This document shows, in pieces, positions 21,795-33,222 of a DNA stretch of 64,000 bases (the stretch's first letter is position 1; each line of letters opens with the position of its first letter). Source of the DNA: Oscarella lobularis (lineage: Eukaryota; Porifera; Homoscleromorpha; Homosclerophorida; Oscarellidae); assembly GCF_947507565.1 (NCBI RefSeq), contig NC_089183.1:2604001-2668000 (forward strand). The letters are read 5' to 3'. Under the pieces are notes generated by a model. It was not told where the DNA came from. It ran no database searches and saw only the letters and a list, made by a program, of their open reading frames with translations. The position numbers were made by a program, and so were the translations under genes.

Positions 21795-22205
21795 GCATCC
21801 GAAAGGTGTTCATAGACGTTGCTGACACCGTAGTGGAATTGGCGTTGAACGTGTGCCGCAGTGAACTCAATGCGGCCAAAGTGAATATTCGAGACATTGT
21901 CAACCCGTTCAAATCGTTTTTAGACACGCTGAACGGTGGTGCTATGTTCGACGGTCCCATCACGTATGGATTTTCAAGAAACTCACAAAGAAAATTCATT
22001 GGGACTACAGCGTCCTGAACGCTACTGACTATTTAACCATATCTGTGATTTGACCAGCTGGGCAGATTGGATGGCACTGCATGGACGCCATCCGTTGCCT
22101 TCCCTGTCGCTACTGTAGACCTTCCTGATCTAATTGACATTCCCACTGTCGATTTGAGCGATTTCTTAGACAAATTCGATGTTTCGACCGTTTCCCTTCC
22201 TTAGC
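21795..22205 (+). pseudogene. Fragment of unknown protein family, copy B
   Basis: Related to 18245-18660: FIDVADTVVELALNV..., NPFKSFLDTLNGGAMFDG, then after stops VDLPDLIDIPTVDLSDFLDKF. It sits about the same distance upstream of the third BTB copy, so fragment plus BTB form a duplicated block of about 3.5 kb. Decayed; function unknown. Confidence 0.45.
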
Positions 22206-22600
22206 TGCTGCACAATATTAAGACTCGCGGGGAAAGATGTGTACCGTAGAGGTTTTGAGTACGGGTGCTACATCTATCTATAGAGATTGGCACCGACCGG
22301 TGTTAGGCGGCGTGTTAGGCATACAAACGCCGTAGCTGGCGCCGTGAAACGTCAGTAGAGAAATGTAGGCGAGAACATTCTGCGCTGCTGCATTATGATC
22401 GATCGTGTGTTGCTATTCACGATGCCTGCATGCTTACTGCTTGTGACGTTCATAGAACTTTCTGCTGTAGCCTGAACAAAAAAACCTTTTTCCGCGGGTA
22501 CGAGGAAAATGACAGCTTTAGACGGTGTAATAGTTGCACGATCGGGTCTGCCTTGCGTGGCAACTGCTGTCAATGAGAGGAATCGGCGCTGCGAAGCGCG

Positions 22601-23403
22601 ATGGCTGCGCCAACAACGGATGCAACGGCTATCGCGAATGGCGAAGTAGCACGCACGCGCACTAGCTGGCAGCTGCACTCGGATCGGTACACCAAAGGCG
22701 GCCTTCCCCCCGATTTCGCCGAACCGTGGAAGAACAGCGACGCCACGTTGATAGTGGAGAAGCGGAAATTTCACGTCCATCAGACGCTGCTAAAACTATC
22801 GTCGCCTTTCTTCGAAGCCCTCTTCGCCGACACCAATTTCGCCGAAGGAAAGACGAAAACGGCGACACTAAAGAACAAAAAAGCGGCAGACGTGTGCGAC
22901 CTGCTCCAAGTTCTTTATCCTCCGCACAAGAATCTAGCAGGTAATGTCACATGGTGGAAAAATTACAGCAATTGAAAATTTCATTTCTAGCGGAAATGAC
23001 GGACAGAATTCTGCCTCTTGCGGACGAGTTTCTCATGTGGGGAATAAAGAAACAATGCGAGAGAGCGTTGGTTAGCGTTGGCGACTTCAACTTCAAATCC
23101 GTTGCCACGGCCGATCGCTACAAGCTGCGTCATCTGAGAGAGAATGCCGTGAATTTCATAACGATTCACTATCCGTTTCGCACGCTTTTGAATTCCAATG
23201 CGTTCACCCGGTTGGACGAGTCGACTCGACTCGAGATACTCGAAAGACGAATTCGCTACACCTATCAACACATTCCGGATAGAATCGAGACGCTTGTTTG
23301 GGGCAATAAAGAAAAAACGTTACGAGAGCGTTGCCAGTGTCTCAAGGAGACGTTGATCAAAACGTGCGATTTATCGCCTGGCCAGACAGCTGATCCCCTG
23401 TGA
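22601..23403 (+). CDS. BTB/POZ domain protein, copy 3
   Basis: Model: exons 22601-22940 and 22991-23403; a 50-bp GT-AG intron (gtaatg...tttctag) restores phase; 250 aa. It starts MAAPTTDATAI, the ancestral start shared with the truncated copy at 15725. BTB domain: WKNSDATLIVEKRKFHVHQT, SSPFFEALFADTNFAEGK, CDLLQVLYPPHK, then LADEFLMWGIKKQCERAL, a helical region and the tail KTCDLSPGQTADPL. This is the best preserved BTB gene here. By family it would dimerise and may act as a CUL3 adaptor. The tail sequence recurs as the last exon of the F-BAR gene at 32701. Confidence 0.82.
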
Positions 23404-23728
23404 GAACAGCTCAACTCTCTTTGTACAGTAGCTTTGTTTGTGTGGCGCTACTTACATGGATATGGGTTACAATATTTCCAATTGTGTCTAGCTCACGTGA
23501 TCATCAACCTTGATAACTAATAATATTAGTCAAGTAAATAAGTTGCCTTTGGCAACAGAGATCAACGATTACGATAGAAATACTTGGGAGCATTGACGGT
23601 GAGCAGAGTCCAGTGCCTTGAAAATACTTATCATAAAAACCTGAGAGAAAATTTTTCGTCGTGATTACGTACAAAAATTATAAATCAATCAAGCTTTTTT
23701 GTTCTTCGTCGTTGTCGTCGAACTCGCA
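23404..23728. other. BTB 3' flank; nothing else seen
   Basis: 23455-23600 is the BTB 3' flank repeat (also at 19925-20110). No other feature up to the kelch stop codon. Confidence 0.5.
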
Positions 23729-25053
23729 TCACTCCAATGTCTTTTGACGCGGAGATGGACTTGCTGGAGCCCCTCTTGACGCGAGAATTTCTCGTTCAAT
23801 TCTCGCGTACGACTCGTTGTTACCATCTGCCAAACATCATCAGTAATATTACATATACACTGTATATATATTTAATCAAAATTTACCAAGACAAATAATG
23901 CTAACAATTGGCATGTACGTGTAAAAGCTCGACTCGACTCCACCACAGACAATGACGTCAGCACTCTCGTCTTCGTTCCGCACGCAATGACACGTATGAT
24001 CGCTAACGTTTCCAAATTCTGGATCAACGTCCATCTAAAAAAACTAACGGTCAATAAATAATATTTAATTAATTAAAGCATCCTGCATAACAACCTGATA
24101 CGCTTTGGAATTGTCACAATCTAGAATGTAAACGTAGTCGGACTTCGCTTCGTCGACCATTACACCGCCAACGAGAAGACAAATCGATTTATCTTCTAAT
24201 TCTTCGGTCACTATTTGACAAAGCGTGTGGGCGTGTCTTGGCGACGGTTTCACATTGAAATCGACGATCGTCCAAGTCTATGAAAATCTATAAAAAATAT
24301 TTAATTTCGATTTTTATAAGGTTTACGTTTTGAAATAAATTCATCAAATGACAGTGACTGTCTTCGTTCGCATCCTTTCCGTGAAGTAATGCTCGGTGTT
24401 CGTCGATGGTTGCCATGGCAGCGACCAGAAGAGGTTTCGGTCGCGTTCCGCTCAATTCCAAATCCAACCAATTTCCTAATTAATTTTTCGAATTTATACG
24501 AATCATGTACATGTATTGCACCTTTTTCATTTCCTTCTTCGAATTCAAATTCGTAGACTTCATTGCTCCAGAAGAATCCTTCCTGAATTGCTCCAGCCTG
24601 GAGTTGGTCAAGAGGAATCTTATAGGCGCTCCTTCCACCGTATATAATCAGTCTCGATCCAATCGCGCACAGACAGCAGAACAGACGTTCGTGCGGCTTC
24701 TTTCCTCCGATGGGCGTGGCTACTTCGATCCATGCCATTTCCTTCGAATCGAGACGATAAACGTCTCCTAGGTAACGACCCTTCTCCGTTTTTCCGCCGT
24801 ACGAGTAGATCATCTCGTCTATGACGGCGCATCGCGCTCCCTGACAAGGCGGAGGAATCGTTCGGCCTCGAGTCAATCGGCCGATCCATTTCTTTTCCGC
24901 TCTTCGAACGTTCGTCGACCAGATTTTATTTCGAGGAAAGCATTTCGAGTCGTCGAAGCCGTTGAAGATGCAAAGATCGTCGTCGACCAACGCGCATTCG
25001 TGATAACGCCTTTTCTCGGGAGAGACGTCGTTTTCGCGACGAGGCGATGTCAT
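23729..25053 (-). CDS. Kelch-repeat protein (KLHDC type)
   Basis: Model (minus): 25053-24522, 24475-24327, 24277-24095, 24034-23887, 23826-23729. Four GT-AG introns of 46-60 bp all keep phase; 369 aa. Kelch blades are visible as YHECALVDDDLCIFNGFD, GARCAVIDEMIYSYGG, ERLFCCLCAIGSRLIIYGG, HRALLHG, PSPRHAHTLCQIV...LVGGV and a last CHCVRNEDESADVIVCGG, enough for about six blades of a beta-propeller. No BTB domain precedes it, so it resembles KLHDC1/2/10-type proteins, some of which are CUL2 substrate receptors. The C-terminus is short and basic (PASPSPRQKTLE). The cellular role is inferred from the family only. Confidence 0.8.
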
Positions 25054-25726
25054 TTATTTGTATAACAACGACTGCGCACGCGTAAACACAAACTCCCAAT
25101 ACATGATTCTCCAAAAATTGCGCAGCATTCGCGAATTTTTGCTGAGGCTTCCTCTTTTGTCGTTTTGTTTGATGTTCGCTGTTCTGCTGAAATAAATGTT
25201 TACCGCGCTGCTTGCATTCGATCGTCATATCGTCCCCAAGGTTTGCTAGTAAAATCATATTGGCTATTAGCTTTTGTTCTTAGACTTTGAGGGATATCGC
25301 TGCATCGTTTAAGATTAAGAGAATCGGCTCTGGATTACACAGTAGCTCGTTGGTGTAGCAACCGTTGGTAAACTGAGCAGTGCCCCATGCACTCGCGGTA
25401 TCGGAGCCGTTCGCGTTCTCTCTCGCTTACCTAATGGACGAAGAAGCCAATTCGTATTTGTATCTCTGGATCTCATCATATGTCGTCCACCTCGTCGCGA
25501 TTGACCGGGGAGTAGAAAATGATGCATGTCATATCTATTGCAGCTGCATGATTACAGAGATAAAACACACACAAACGAAAAGAAAGACTTTGCGAGCGTC
25601 TCTGCAGCAGATAACATCATAAGTGAACAATCATGCATTTCGATCTACGTCTAATTATGCTTCATATCATCACACACTTGTATACGAGTTTTCAAATACC
25701 CCCGCCAAAGTTTTAGCTCTATAGTC
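25054..25726. other. Intergenic; nothing recognised
   Basis: Upstream of the kelch gene and downstream of the CARD gene. Short open frames only (for example 25380-25622); no domain, repeat or RNA gene seen. Confidence 0.45.
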
Positions 25727-27928
25727 TTATAGTTTAATAAACGCCAGAAAATGCCGACGTTGCTCCTCTTTGATTTCACGCAATTTCTCCTTTGCTCTTT
25801 CTTCGTCTTTCGTCTGTTGAGCGAGCAAAGAATCGATAGATTTACTCGCCAAATCGAAAACGAAATCAGTCATGAACTGAGTAGTTAAAAAAAGAAATCC
25901 TCCAAGTCTTGTGAAAGTTCCTTCTGCTCTTTCAGTCACTGATACAGCTTCGTCAACCGTCGCTTTCACGAGTTTGCGATCAAAAGGACGCGGGTTGGAC
26001 CCGCTTAGAGAATCAATGAGATTATTTACAACCGATTTGGCTTCATCTCGTATAGGTCGTAGCGTCTTTTCGACAATTTCTTTAATGATTTCAGGTAAAG
26101 ACGAAGAATCATAATCATTTTCTGACCTTGAACGGTAAGTCTGCAAAGTCACGTACTTAGTCCAGCTTTTGCCCGAGAAAAAACCGCTTTGCTCAGACTG
26201 AGGCATGGATGCGACTTCGTACTTCGCGCTTGCTGCCACTTCAACAAACAGTTCCTGGACTTCTGCTCTAGTATCTGATCGTTTAAGTCTGAGTTGGACT
26301 ATCGCTTTTGGCTCAAATGCATCCCACCGTTTATGAAACAAATCTTCCGCTTCTTCCGCTGATATCCCTCGTCCAGATTCTTTTCTCTTAAGCAGTTCTT
26401 CAGTGATTTCACATAAGAAGTTTGAAGTGACTTCGAAATAAAGTTCTTGTTTTCTGTGTTCTTGTTGCATCTGGAATCTTTCTTTTTGGAAATCGTACTC
26501 GCGCTTTATATTGTATTCAAAAACACCGTGACGCAACGAATTTTCAAAAGACGCTTTGACCTCTTCACCCTGCTTTTCCTCTGCCATTAGATGATATTGT
26601 TTCTTCAAACGCTGAATAACAGATTCCATTTCAACTTCTGTTTGTCTTTCAAAGTTTCTGCCTATGTGATCAATTTCTACTTCAGTTTCTGCCTTGCTCA
26701 GTTCTTCATTGAATTTTTCGAACGATAACCTCGCGCGTATTTTAGACCTTCTGCTTTCATCATCAAATAGTTGCATTGGACTCTTTGCGGAATTTCCTAC
26801 ACCTTTCATGAACGAGTAATAATCTCTCGAAGGCAAAGCATCTCCGATTCCGCGGATCTCATGCGGTTCCTTTACAACTATCTCCGTTTTTTCAACTGTT
26901 GCTCTTTGCGAGCTCCTCCTACTGAAGACAGACACTGAAACATAAGGAAGGTCGCCAAAACTAATCTTTGCCGACTTATCTACGTCAAGCAAAAATTTGA
27001 GAAGCTCGGCATTTTGACCGAGACCAACGAGCATACTGATTAGGCCTTGACCAGGAGCAAAGAGTGTCAATGTAATGGAGCCTTCAGTGACGTATATTTC
27101 TAAGTCAGATTCTTTCAAATCCATGATCCTGCATAGGTGTGCCTTAATCATTGCGTCGTTAGGCTGAAACTGAAAGCAGGAAACATTGGTATTCGGAAAG
27201 AGTATCCTGATCTTCACTTCAGCGCCAATTCTAAAAGTCCGCTTCCGACTTATTTCAGGAGGAAAAATAGGCTCAAGTTCGATTGGTTTAGAATACGCAT
27301 TTTTCAGGCAGTGCAGCACAATTTCTCTAAGTGTCGATTCATGCTTCTTAAATTTATCTTCCAAAGACCTAACAACTTCAATGATGATAATCTGACGAGG
27401 AGCTTGGAGAGATTCGCCTCGGCGCTGACCATCTGGTTGCATCTGAGAAGGCGAGCTACTAGTAGGCGTGTGCTGGCGGCGATCGCTGTCTGCGCGAAAG
27501 GCGTTGACGCTCGAAGTTTCATCTTGTTCATGAGCGACCTGAACGGGAACGCCTTCGGTACCGGGTCGGAGATGGTCAGCCATAGATGGGTCAACGAAGT
27601 GTACTCTGACGTCAAATGAGTCCGAACTAAGGGGCGTGTCTCGTCTCTCGAGGCTCCGAAGATCGTTCCCACCGTCTATCTCGGTGCCTAAGATGATCCA
27701 AAACTCGTCGAAACTTGGACGCGGTGCGTGCCGAATAATTCGGAGAAGATCGCGAGCTGCGTCGTCGTCGTTTCGTGGGCGTATGAGACAGTCGAACTCA
27801 TCAGACGTTAGTATCTTATTGGAACAAAGGCGGGACAGAAGACGGGGGAATCCAAGACGGCTTCCTATCAGGTCGGCGAGACGGGCTTCTAAGTCTTTCC
27901 AGTTGGGAACAGCCTGAGTCTGAGCCAT
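25727..27928 (-). CDS. CARD protein with GVIN/URGCP-like helical C-terminus, no GTPase
   Basis: Intronless, 733 aa from the start MAQTQAVPNW at 27928; the frame is open for 33 more codons upstream, judged leader. Residues about 1-90 form a CARD (LEARLADLIGSRLG, ILTSDEFDCLIRP, ARDLLRIIRHAPRPSFDEFW). A Ser/Pro-rich linker follows, then an alpha/beta segment with EIYVTEGSITLTLF, similar in pattern to the TRADD-N-like fold found next to death domains in invertebrate NLR proteins (tentative). The C-terminal 350 residues are long charged helices (EVEIDHIGRNFERQTEVEME, AEEAEDLFHKRWDAF) resembling the tail of very large interferon-inducible GTPases, yet no P-loop is present. It probably assembles by CARD contacts in an immune or cell-death pathway. 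Confidence 0.7.
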   Translation of the reverse strand: MAQTQAVPNWKDLEARLADLIGSRLGFPRLLSRLCSNKILTSDEFDCLIRPRNDDDAARDLLRIIRHAPRPSFDEFWIILGTEIDGGNDLRSLERRDTPLSSDSFDVRVHFVDPSMADHLRPGTEGVPVQVAHEQDETSSVNAFRADSDRRQHTPTSSSPSQMQPDGQRRGESLQAPRQIIIIEVVRSLEDKFKKHESTLREIVLHCLKNAYSKPIELEPIFPPEISRKRTFRIGAEVKIRILFPNTNVSCFQFQPNDAMIKAHLCRIMDLKESDLEIYVTEGSITLTLFAPGQGLISMLVGLGQNAELLKFLLDVDKSAKISFGDLPYVSVSVFSRRSSQRATVEKTEIVVKEPHEIRGIGDALPSRDYYSFMKGVGNSAKSPMQLFDDESRRSKIRARLSFEKFNEELSKAETEVEIDHIGRNFERQTEVEMESVIQRLKKQYHLMAEEKQGEEVKASFENSLRHGVFEYNIKREYDFQKERFQMQQEHRKQELYFEVTSNFLCEITEELLKRKESGRGISAEEAEDLFHKRWDAFEPKAIVQLRLKRSDTRAEVQELFVEVAASAKYEVASMPQSEQSGFFSGKSWTKYVTLQTYRSRSENDYDSSSLPEIIKEIVEKTLRPIRDEAKSVVNNLIDSLSGSNPRPFDRKLVKATVDEAVSVTERAEGTFTRLGGFLFLTTQFMTDFVFDLASKSIDSLLAQQTKDEERAKEKLREIKEEQRRHFLAFIKL

Positions 27929-29744
27929 GTCGTAGAAGATAAAAGCGCATGCGGGACTATAGCTAAACGTGTACAATTCTGATTGGCTCGCGAATTTGGC
28001 GAAGGGGGTGCTACCCACGTGCATCACCCACGTGCATCACGTTCCCTGCGATTATAAGCGTCTTGACTCGGTGCCTGTTAGTATGTACAGAAATCTGAAT
28101 TCAGTCGACGGAAATAAACTATCCCCTGCTAGACGTAACTCGGAGACGTAACTCGGAACGGCGTCTTCTGGAACCCAACTTGGCAAATTATTCATGGCCG
28201 TCGAGAGCAAAACACAATGGATCGAAGAAAAGATAAGCCTATAAAGAGCGAGTGACGCAGGTGTCGATTGGAAGAAACGCGAAAGTGTTGACAAGGCCGC
28301 TCTGTCGTACGAGGGGATGCGCTTGTACGTGGGTGTAGCCTTGTTGACGGCGACAATGCAAATGTCTGGACCCACTCGAACAAACTGCTCTCGCGGACTG
28401 CAGACAGCCAGTTTGTCGTTGGTTGTTCGTTCTGCGCCGCGATGGAGCAGTGTCTCCAAAATCGGCAGCCACTTCTTTCCTACACGTACCTCTGCGTAGA
28501 GTCGAAGAGAATGTCGGTGTCTGTGCCGCTGCGTCAGGATCAACACGAGTAGATTTCAAGACAGTGAGCTGCTTCCGTAGAGATTTTAGCAAATAAGCTG
28601 GAAGCACGGCCTAACTACGACGTACGTTCCATGGATACGATGCTCGGGATGCATGTCGGACGAGTTCCAGTCTTTTTCCGCATAAAGGCAGAACCCATAG
28701 TGAATACAAGAAGCCTTAGCGACGTCGGATGGCTGCGATAACGTCGGATTTCCTCTCGCGGACGGAGAACTCCAAACACCCGGATGTTTACTATTCGAAC
28801 AGATCCTTCTTCTGAAATCTTTCTGGTCGCGGTTACACACACGGTCGCAGAGGGATAAGCGAACGCTTGTACTAGATTTCAGACACTCTCAGGCGAGAGG
28901 CTCAAAAGGGAACGATGCTATATTTAGTACGCTCGTATCTCCACACGAGAAAGCGGAAAGGGACCTTAGGGCTCGTGTTACGGCGACATTCCTTTCAGTT
29001 ACATCATCGCTAAAAGCTATTAACAGCGAGTCTCAGGTAAAATTAGAAACTATATACGCGACCTGTGCCAGCGAATGTATACGTACCCCTATAAAGCTAG
29101 AATTAATTAATTAATTAATTATTGTCTTACAATATCTGATCGGTGCAGTCACTGAACGGACTGAAGCTCATCACAGAGCCGGATGAAGCATCCTCTAGCA
29201 CAACTGATTTAGTACCATGTCTCATTAGAGGAAGACAGCAAAGTACCATATGCCAAACAGGCATGAAACAATCCTTGGCTCCACAATCACTACTCAAAAC
29301 CTTATTATTTTATTACGTAGTACCCTTAGACCTAATAAGGGCATTCGTCCTCTAATTATTGGGGAAAACGTTGCACCAGAATTCCAGCACCCGTAAGCAA
29401 AACGCGATTAATTAAATGTAAAATCAATAATTCGTTTTACTGGAAAGATTCTTTTCTAGAAAAGACGTCGAGACGATTGGTGTCTGCTCCATGTCCCGTG
29501 TCTATTTCCATTCATCACACCGAACGGGACCAGCAGTGCATCCGCCCCTGGAGTGTAGTTCTTGTTCTGGTCTTGCTCTATACACTCTACAGCTTCTAGC
29601 TGCAGCCGGAAACGTAATAAGGGTAATGCAAAATGCTAAATCTTTCCTATGTGTGTATATATATATATATGATAGGAAACAGTTCGTCATTCTTCTCTCG
29701 AGTGCGAAGTCCGCCGAAGCTCTTCTCCCCTCCAATAATACACA
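27929..29744. other. Mostly unassigned; possible minus-strand gene 28052-28870
   Basis: On the minus strand 28546-28052 is open for 164 codons and 28840-28586 for 84, with protein-like composition (GKKWLPILETLL, SYDRAALSTLSRFF, VAKASCIHYGFCLYAEKDW). Possible exons of one gene or a decayed one; no family recognised (about 0.3). 28900-29490 shows no feature. A short (TA)n run lies near 29658-29671. The last 100 bp before 29745 should hold the F-BAR gene promoter. Confidence 0.35.
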
Positions 29745-32700
29745 ATGACTTCCGACTTTGAGTTCGTATTCAAGCTAGCCGAACTCTCGGAGAACGATTG
29801 CCACGACGTCGTGCGATCGAGTCTCAAAGGAACGATTCGATTCGGCGAAACAGGTGCGGTGCGATCCTCTCGCACGTACGTTCTTTCGAACGTCTCACGT
29901 ACGCCCCACGTCTATATCATAGTATCCGACTTCGTAAAGAAACTCGGCCAGACGTACGAAAAATTTAGCAACGATCTAAAGAACTTAGTGAGAGGCTTCA
30001 GAAAACGCAGCGACGAGTCGAAAAAGGAAAGGTTCGTCGTATAACGGTCGTCGTTAGCGTTCACGACAAGCCTTTCATTAAAAAAATTCGAATTTTCCTA
30101 CGTGGCTTTAGATTTTCCTGGCAAGGTCACTTGTATCGATTTTGGGAAGTTTTGCTCGCTGAAGTGAACGAGGAAGCGAAGGTAGGGAGGCGTAAACGTT
30201 TATTTTATCTATTACCGTGTCCGTGTCGTGGGTAGATATGACCCATACACTTACTTCCGTATATAGGATTTCTCTCGTCTGGCTTTGAATGTCGATCAGA
30301 CCGTCGTTCAGCCTCTGGCCGATGCGTGCACAAGCAGAAAGCTTCTCTACAAGAAGGCATCCTTACACAAAAAGAAAACAGAACTGAATAAACATATTGA
30401 AGGGATTCCTTCCAGGTGCTGTCCTATAGGGAACCGATGGAAGAGGACGTTCGAAAGTCGTGCGAAATCGTCGCCAAGACGCTGAAGGAGCGCGACGACG
30501 AGTGGGCCGAGTGGGCGAAGAAGTCGTCAAAGGCATATCGAAAATATTTATCTAGGAACTCCCTCACTTGACTTCCCCCTTCGTAGCATGATAGTCTTGG
30601 TAGACGCTATCATCGCGCTCACAACGATTACCTTCTCGCCCTTTGGAGCTCGAACGCGCTCATTTCCAATCACTACCGATCCGAATTGCCGGATTTTCTA
30701 AGGGTACACGTATTAGCCGCGTGAACGCTATTTAATTAATATTTAATTATCGGCCATTAGGATATAATGAATATTCGTCTCGATGTGGCCGAGTTCGTTA
30801 AAGCGAAATGCGATAACATGCTTGGCTTGACAAGAAACACGGCACGACGTCGAAAAAAATATATTCTTATATATCTAATCTTCTTCTTTTAGTGGTCTAC
30901 GATTTTTGAGCGTCTTGGCCACGTTTCGGCAACGTGTAAAAAATTGAATTTGGCCGGCGAAGCGAACGCGTTTATGGAATCGTGTCCCATACGTCAACTC
31001 CAACCGACGACATTGCCACTCAATGTGTATCAACAGCCGAAATCATTCAGAAGCGTAACAGAAAAACTTGTGACGGATTCTTTGTATGGCGAAGAACTCG
31101 TTGACGATCCGAGTTTGGATAGAGAGATGCTTAACGCTTCAGATCAGGTTAATAAATAAATTCATTGATATATCCTATTTGGAATATCTTGACTCTGCTT
31201 CTTTGCCCAGTCAACGACGTTAACGGCTACGCTGAAAGAGAAACAAATGGAGCTGGAATCGGCGATGGACGTGCAAAGATGGTGGATGCCCACAACCACT
31301 TCCGTTATTATATATTCAATAAAGGTTTTTTTAGTTACGCTGAGCAGCAGCACGGTCAGTCGCAATCTAGTGGGCCTCTGGAAGAGCAAGTGATGGAAAT
31401 CAAACAGCAGATACGTCTCGCTCGAAGCCAACTTGTAGCCAATGGAGAAAAGGTAAAATAATAATTAATTAATTGATTAATCAAGTCGTCAATTTTTTGC
31501 GTCTAGTTGAAGAAACTTCGTAAAAGGCAGTTTTGTTCCAGCAGCCGCTTGCCTTTGGTCTCATCATCTCACACGTTCGAACAGCATAGCTATAGAAAAA
31601 TGACAAATTGTTCTCACTGCGGAAACCTTCTCAAGGGTTTATAAGTCCAGACATCGTAACGTTTAAAATACCACACTGTTATTTCAGGAATTTTTCACCA
31701 AGGATTCCGATGCAAAGCGTGCAAAATTAACGTTCACGATAAATGCCGAAGCAAAGTGAAAGGATGCAAAAAACAGGCATAGATTTATTGATATATATAT
31801 ATATCGTTAATTAAATTCTTACCTCGCTTCGAAGGTCCTAACTGAAAGTACAATGTCCGCTTCGTCTGTAGGGGAGGCATCAGACAGATCGCCGTTGTCC
31901 GCTTCATCTCCTATTGCTCTCACTGAAAACGATTCCTATATGTCCACAGTCGAAGGCAAGCCTATAAGTACCTAAAGATTAAATACGTTAATCGATAATA
32001 CTGTAGAAGGCGTCGAAACGGATGCGAAGTCGAACGAAAGCGACGACAGCTTTGAGTATTCGTACGTGGAAGTGACGAGAAAAATGGGCCCCATTCTAAT
32101 TGCACGAGCAAAGTCGAATCTCCCATCGGAACAAGCGCTTCCCACGCAAAGCGAGGAGACTTCTAATAAACCGGTCGTAGGTCGGATTACATAAATATAT
32201 TTATAGATTAATTAGCCGAGCCTTTTTATATCGAGCTATTGTGTAGAGAAACGCAACAGTCATCCGTTCAAAGACGAAGACGATTTGTACGATAGTGCCG
32301 TGTCTGACGGGAAGCCAACGCGCGCGAGAAGGAGGTCGAAAACTGAAGGTATAGACGAGGGATATTTGCAGCTCTTCTTCAACGTTGATTTAGGATCAGC
32401 AACATTGGGCGTATTGGCAAGGCCGAAGCCTCCTATATCTCCCAAACCTACGAAATGCGTTGCATCGAAATCGACGCCATCGCCACAAAGTAAAACTATT
32501 TAGAAATATTCGATTAGCTGTTAGCTAATTAATTTTTTGCGCAGACGGAAGTGACGTGAGTGTCTATTCGCTTTTTTCACGTCCTCTACGACGCTTTTTC
32601 GTTTAGGAAGACGGCGATAAAGAACCCGAATCCATGTCCGTCAAGTAAGTGTGATTAATAACGAAGTAAAAGAATCGGACGAGTAGAGACCCTGTATTAG

Positions 32701-32809
32701 AGAGAAGTTGCTTTCCTTGGAAAAAGCAATGTCCTCTCGCTCGCAGACTAAGGACGCGTTGATCTCAAAGTGGGATTTTTCTCCTGGCCGCACAGCTGAT
32801 TCCCTGTGA
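29745..32809 (+). CDS. F-BAR and C1 domain protein, 19 exons
   Basis: Exons: 29745-29853, 29923-30031, 30112-30181, 30267-30356, 30416-30532, 30587-30703, 30761-30841, 30893-31147, 31211-31281, 31335-31452, 31507-31636, 31688-31776, 31835-31955, 32007-32176, 32249-32348, 32394-32489, 32545-32555, 32607-32644, 32701-32809; 666 aa, every phase consistent. Exons 1-8 give an F-BAR: GHLYRFWEVLLAEVNEEAK, VQPLADA, and the hallmark HNDYLLALWSSNA. A short coiled coil follows (LEEQVMEIKQQIRLARSQL). Exons 11-12 make a C1 zinc finger (HTFEQHSYRKMTNCSHC ... CKACKINVHDKC). A Ser/acidic tail ends the protein. F-BAR domains bend membranes; C1 binds lipid. RhoGAP or SH3 domains found in known relatives are absent. 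Five introns use GC donors. The last exon resembles the end of the local BTB genes. Confidence 0.75.
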
Positions 32810-33222
32810 AAACAATACTGTATTTATTTGTGTCTATATCAACGCGATTTTTCAACCTTGAATCAGTGGTACATGTCTCATACACCTCTAAAAACATATT
32901 ACAACAAATGAAATTCTATTGTGCTTACACTGATCTCGCGGGTATCCTGAGAAGGGGCCTCACCTGTAAGCATAGACAAAACCCGCTTGTTTCATCACTA
33001 TGCACTTTCAAGCAGTTGCAGTCCCTATTGTGTGAGTCTCATATCTTCAAACTGAATGGAAGGCCGTAGACTCGATCGAACTAAGGACACAAAGAGTAAG
33101 AATATGTTTGTTTACCTAAAGGAAGCTTCCGATGCCCTTCCGACGCCCTTCCGATGGTACGTGGGGGGGAGACAGGGAGACGGGCTAATTCAGCACTCAC
33201 AAACCCGGATTGAACTCGGCAC
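32810..33222. other. BTB-like 3' flank, then ZYG11 leader
   Basis: 32810-32910 resembles the BTB 3' flank (gaaaacaatactgtatttatttgtgtct; then cagtggtacatg, tctaaaaaca, as at 6700-6735). 33180-33222 carries the leader shared by the ZYG11-like copies (ctcacaaacccggattgaa then aactcggca before ATG). Confidence 0.55.

Noticed and set aside
33190-33222. tRNA-like B box (reverse strand ggttcaatcc) before the ZYG11 genes
   Set aside because: No A box or cloverleaf could be found at a proper distance, and the motif is simply part of the duplicated ZYG11 leader.
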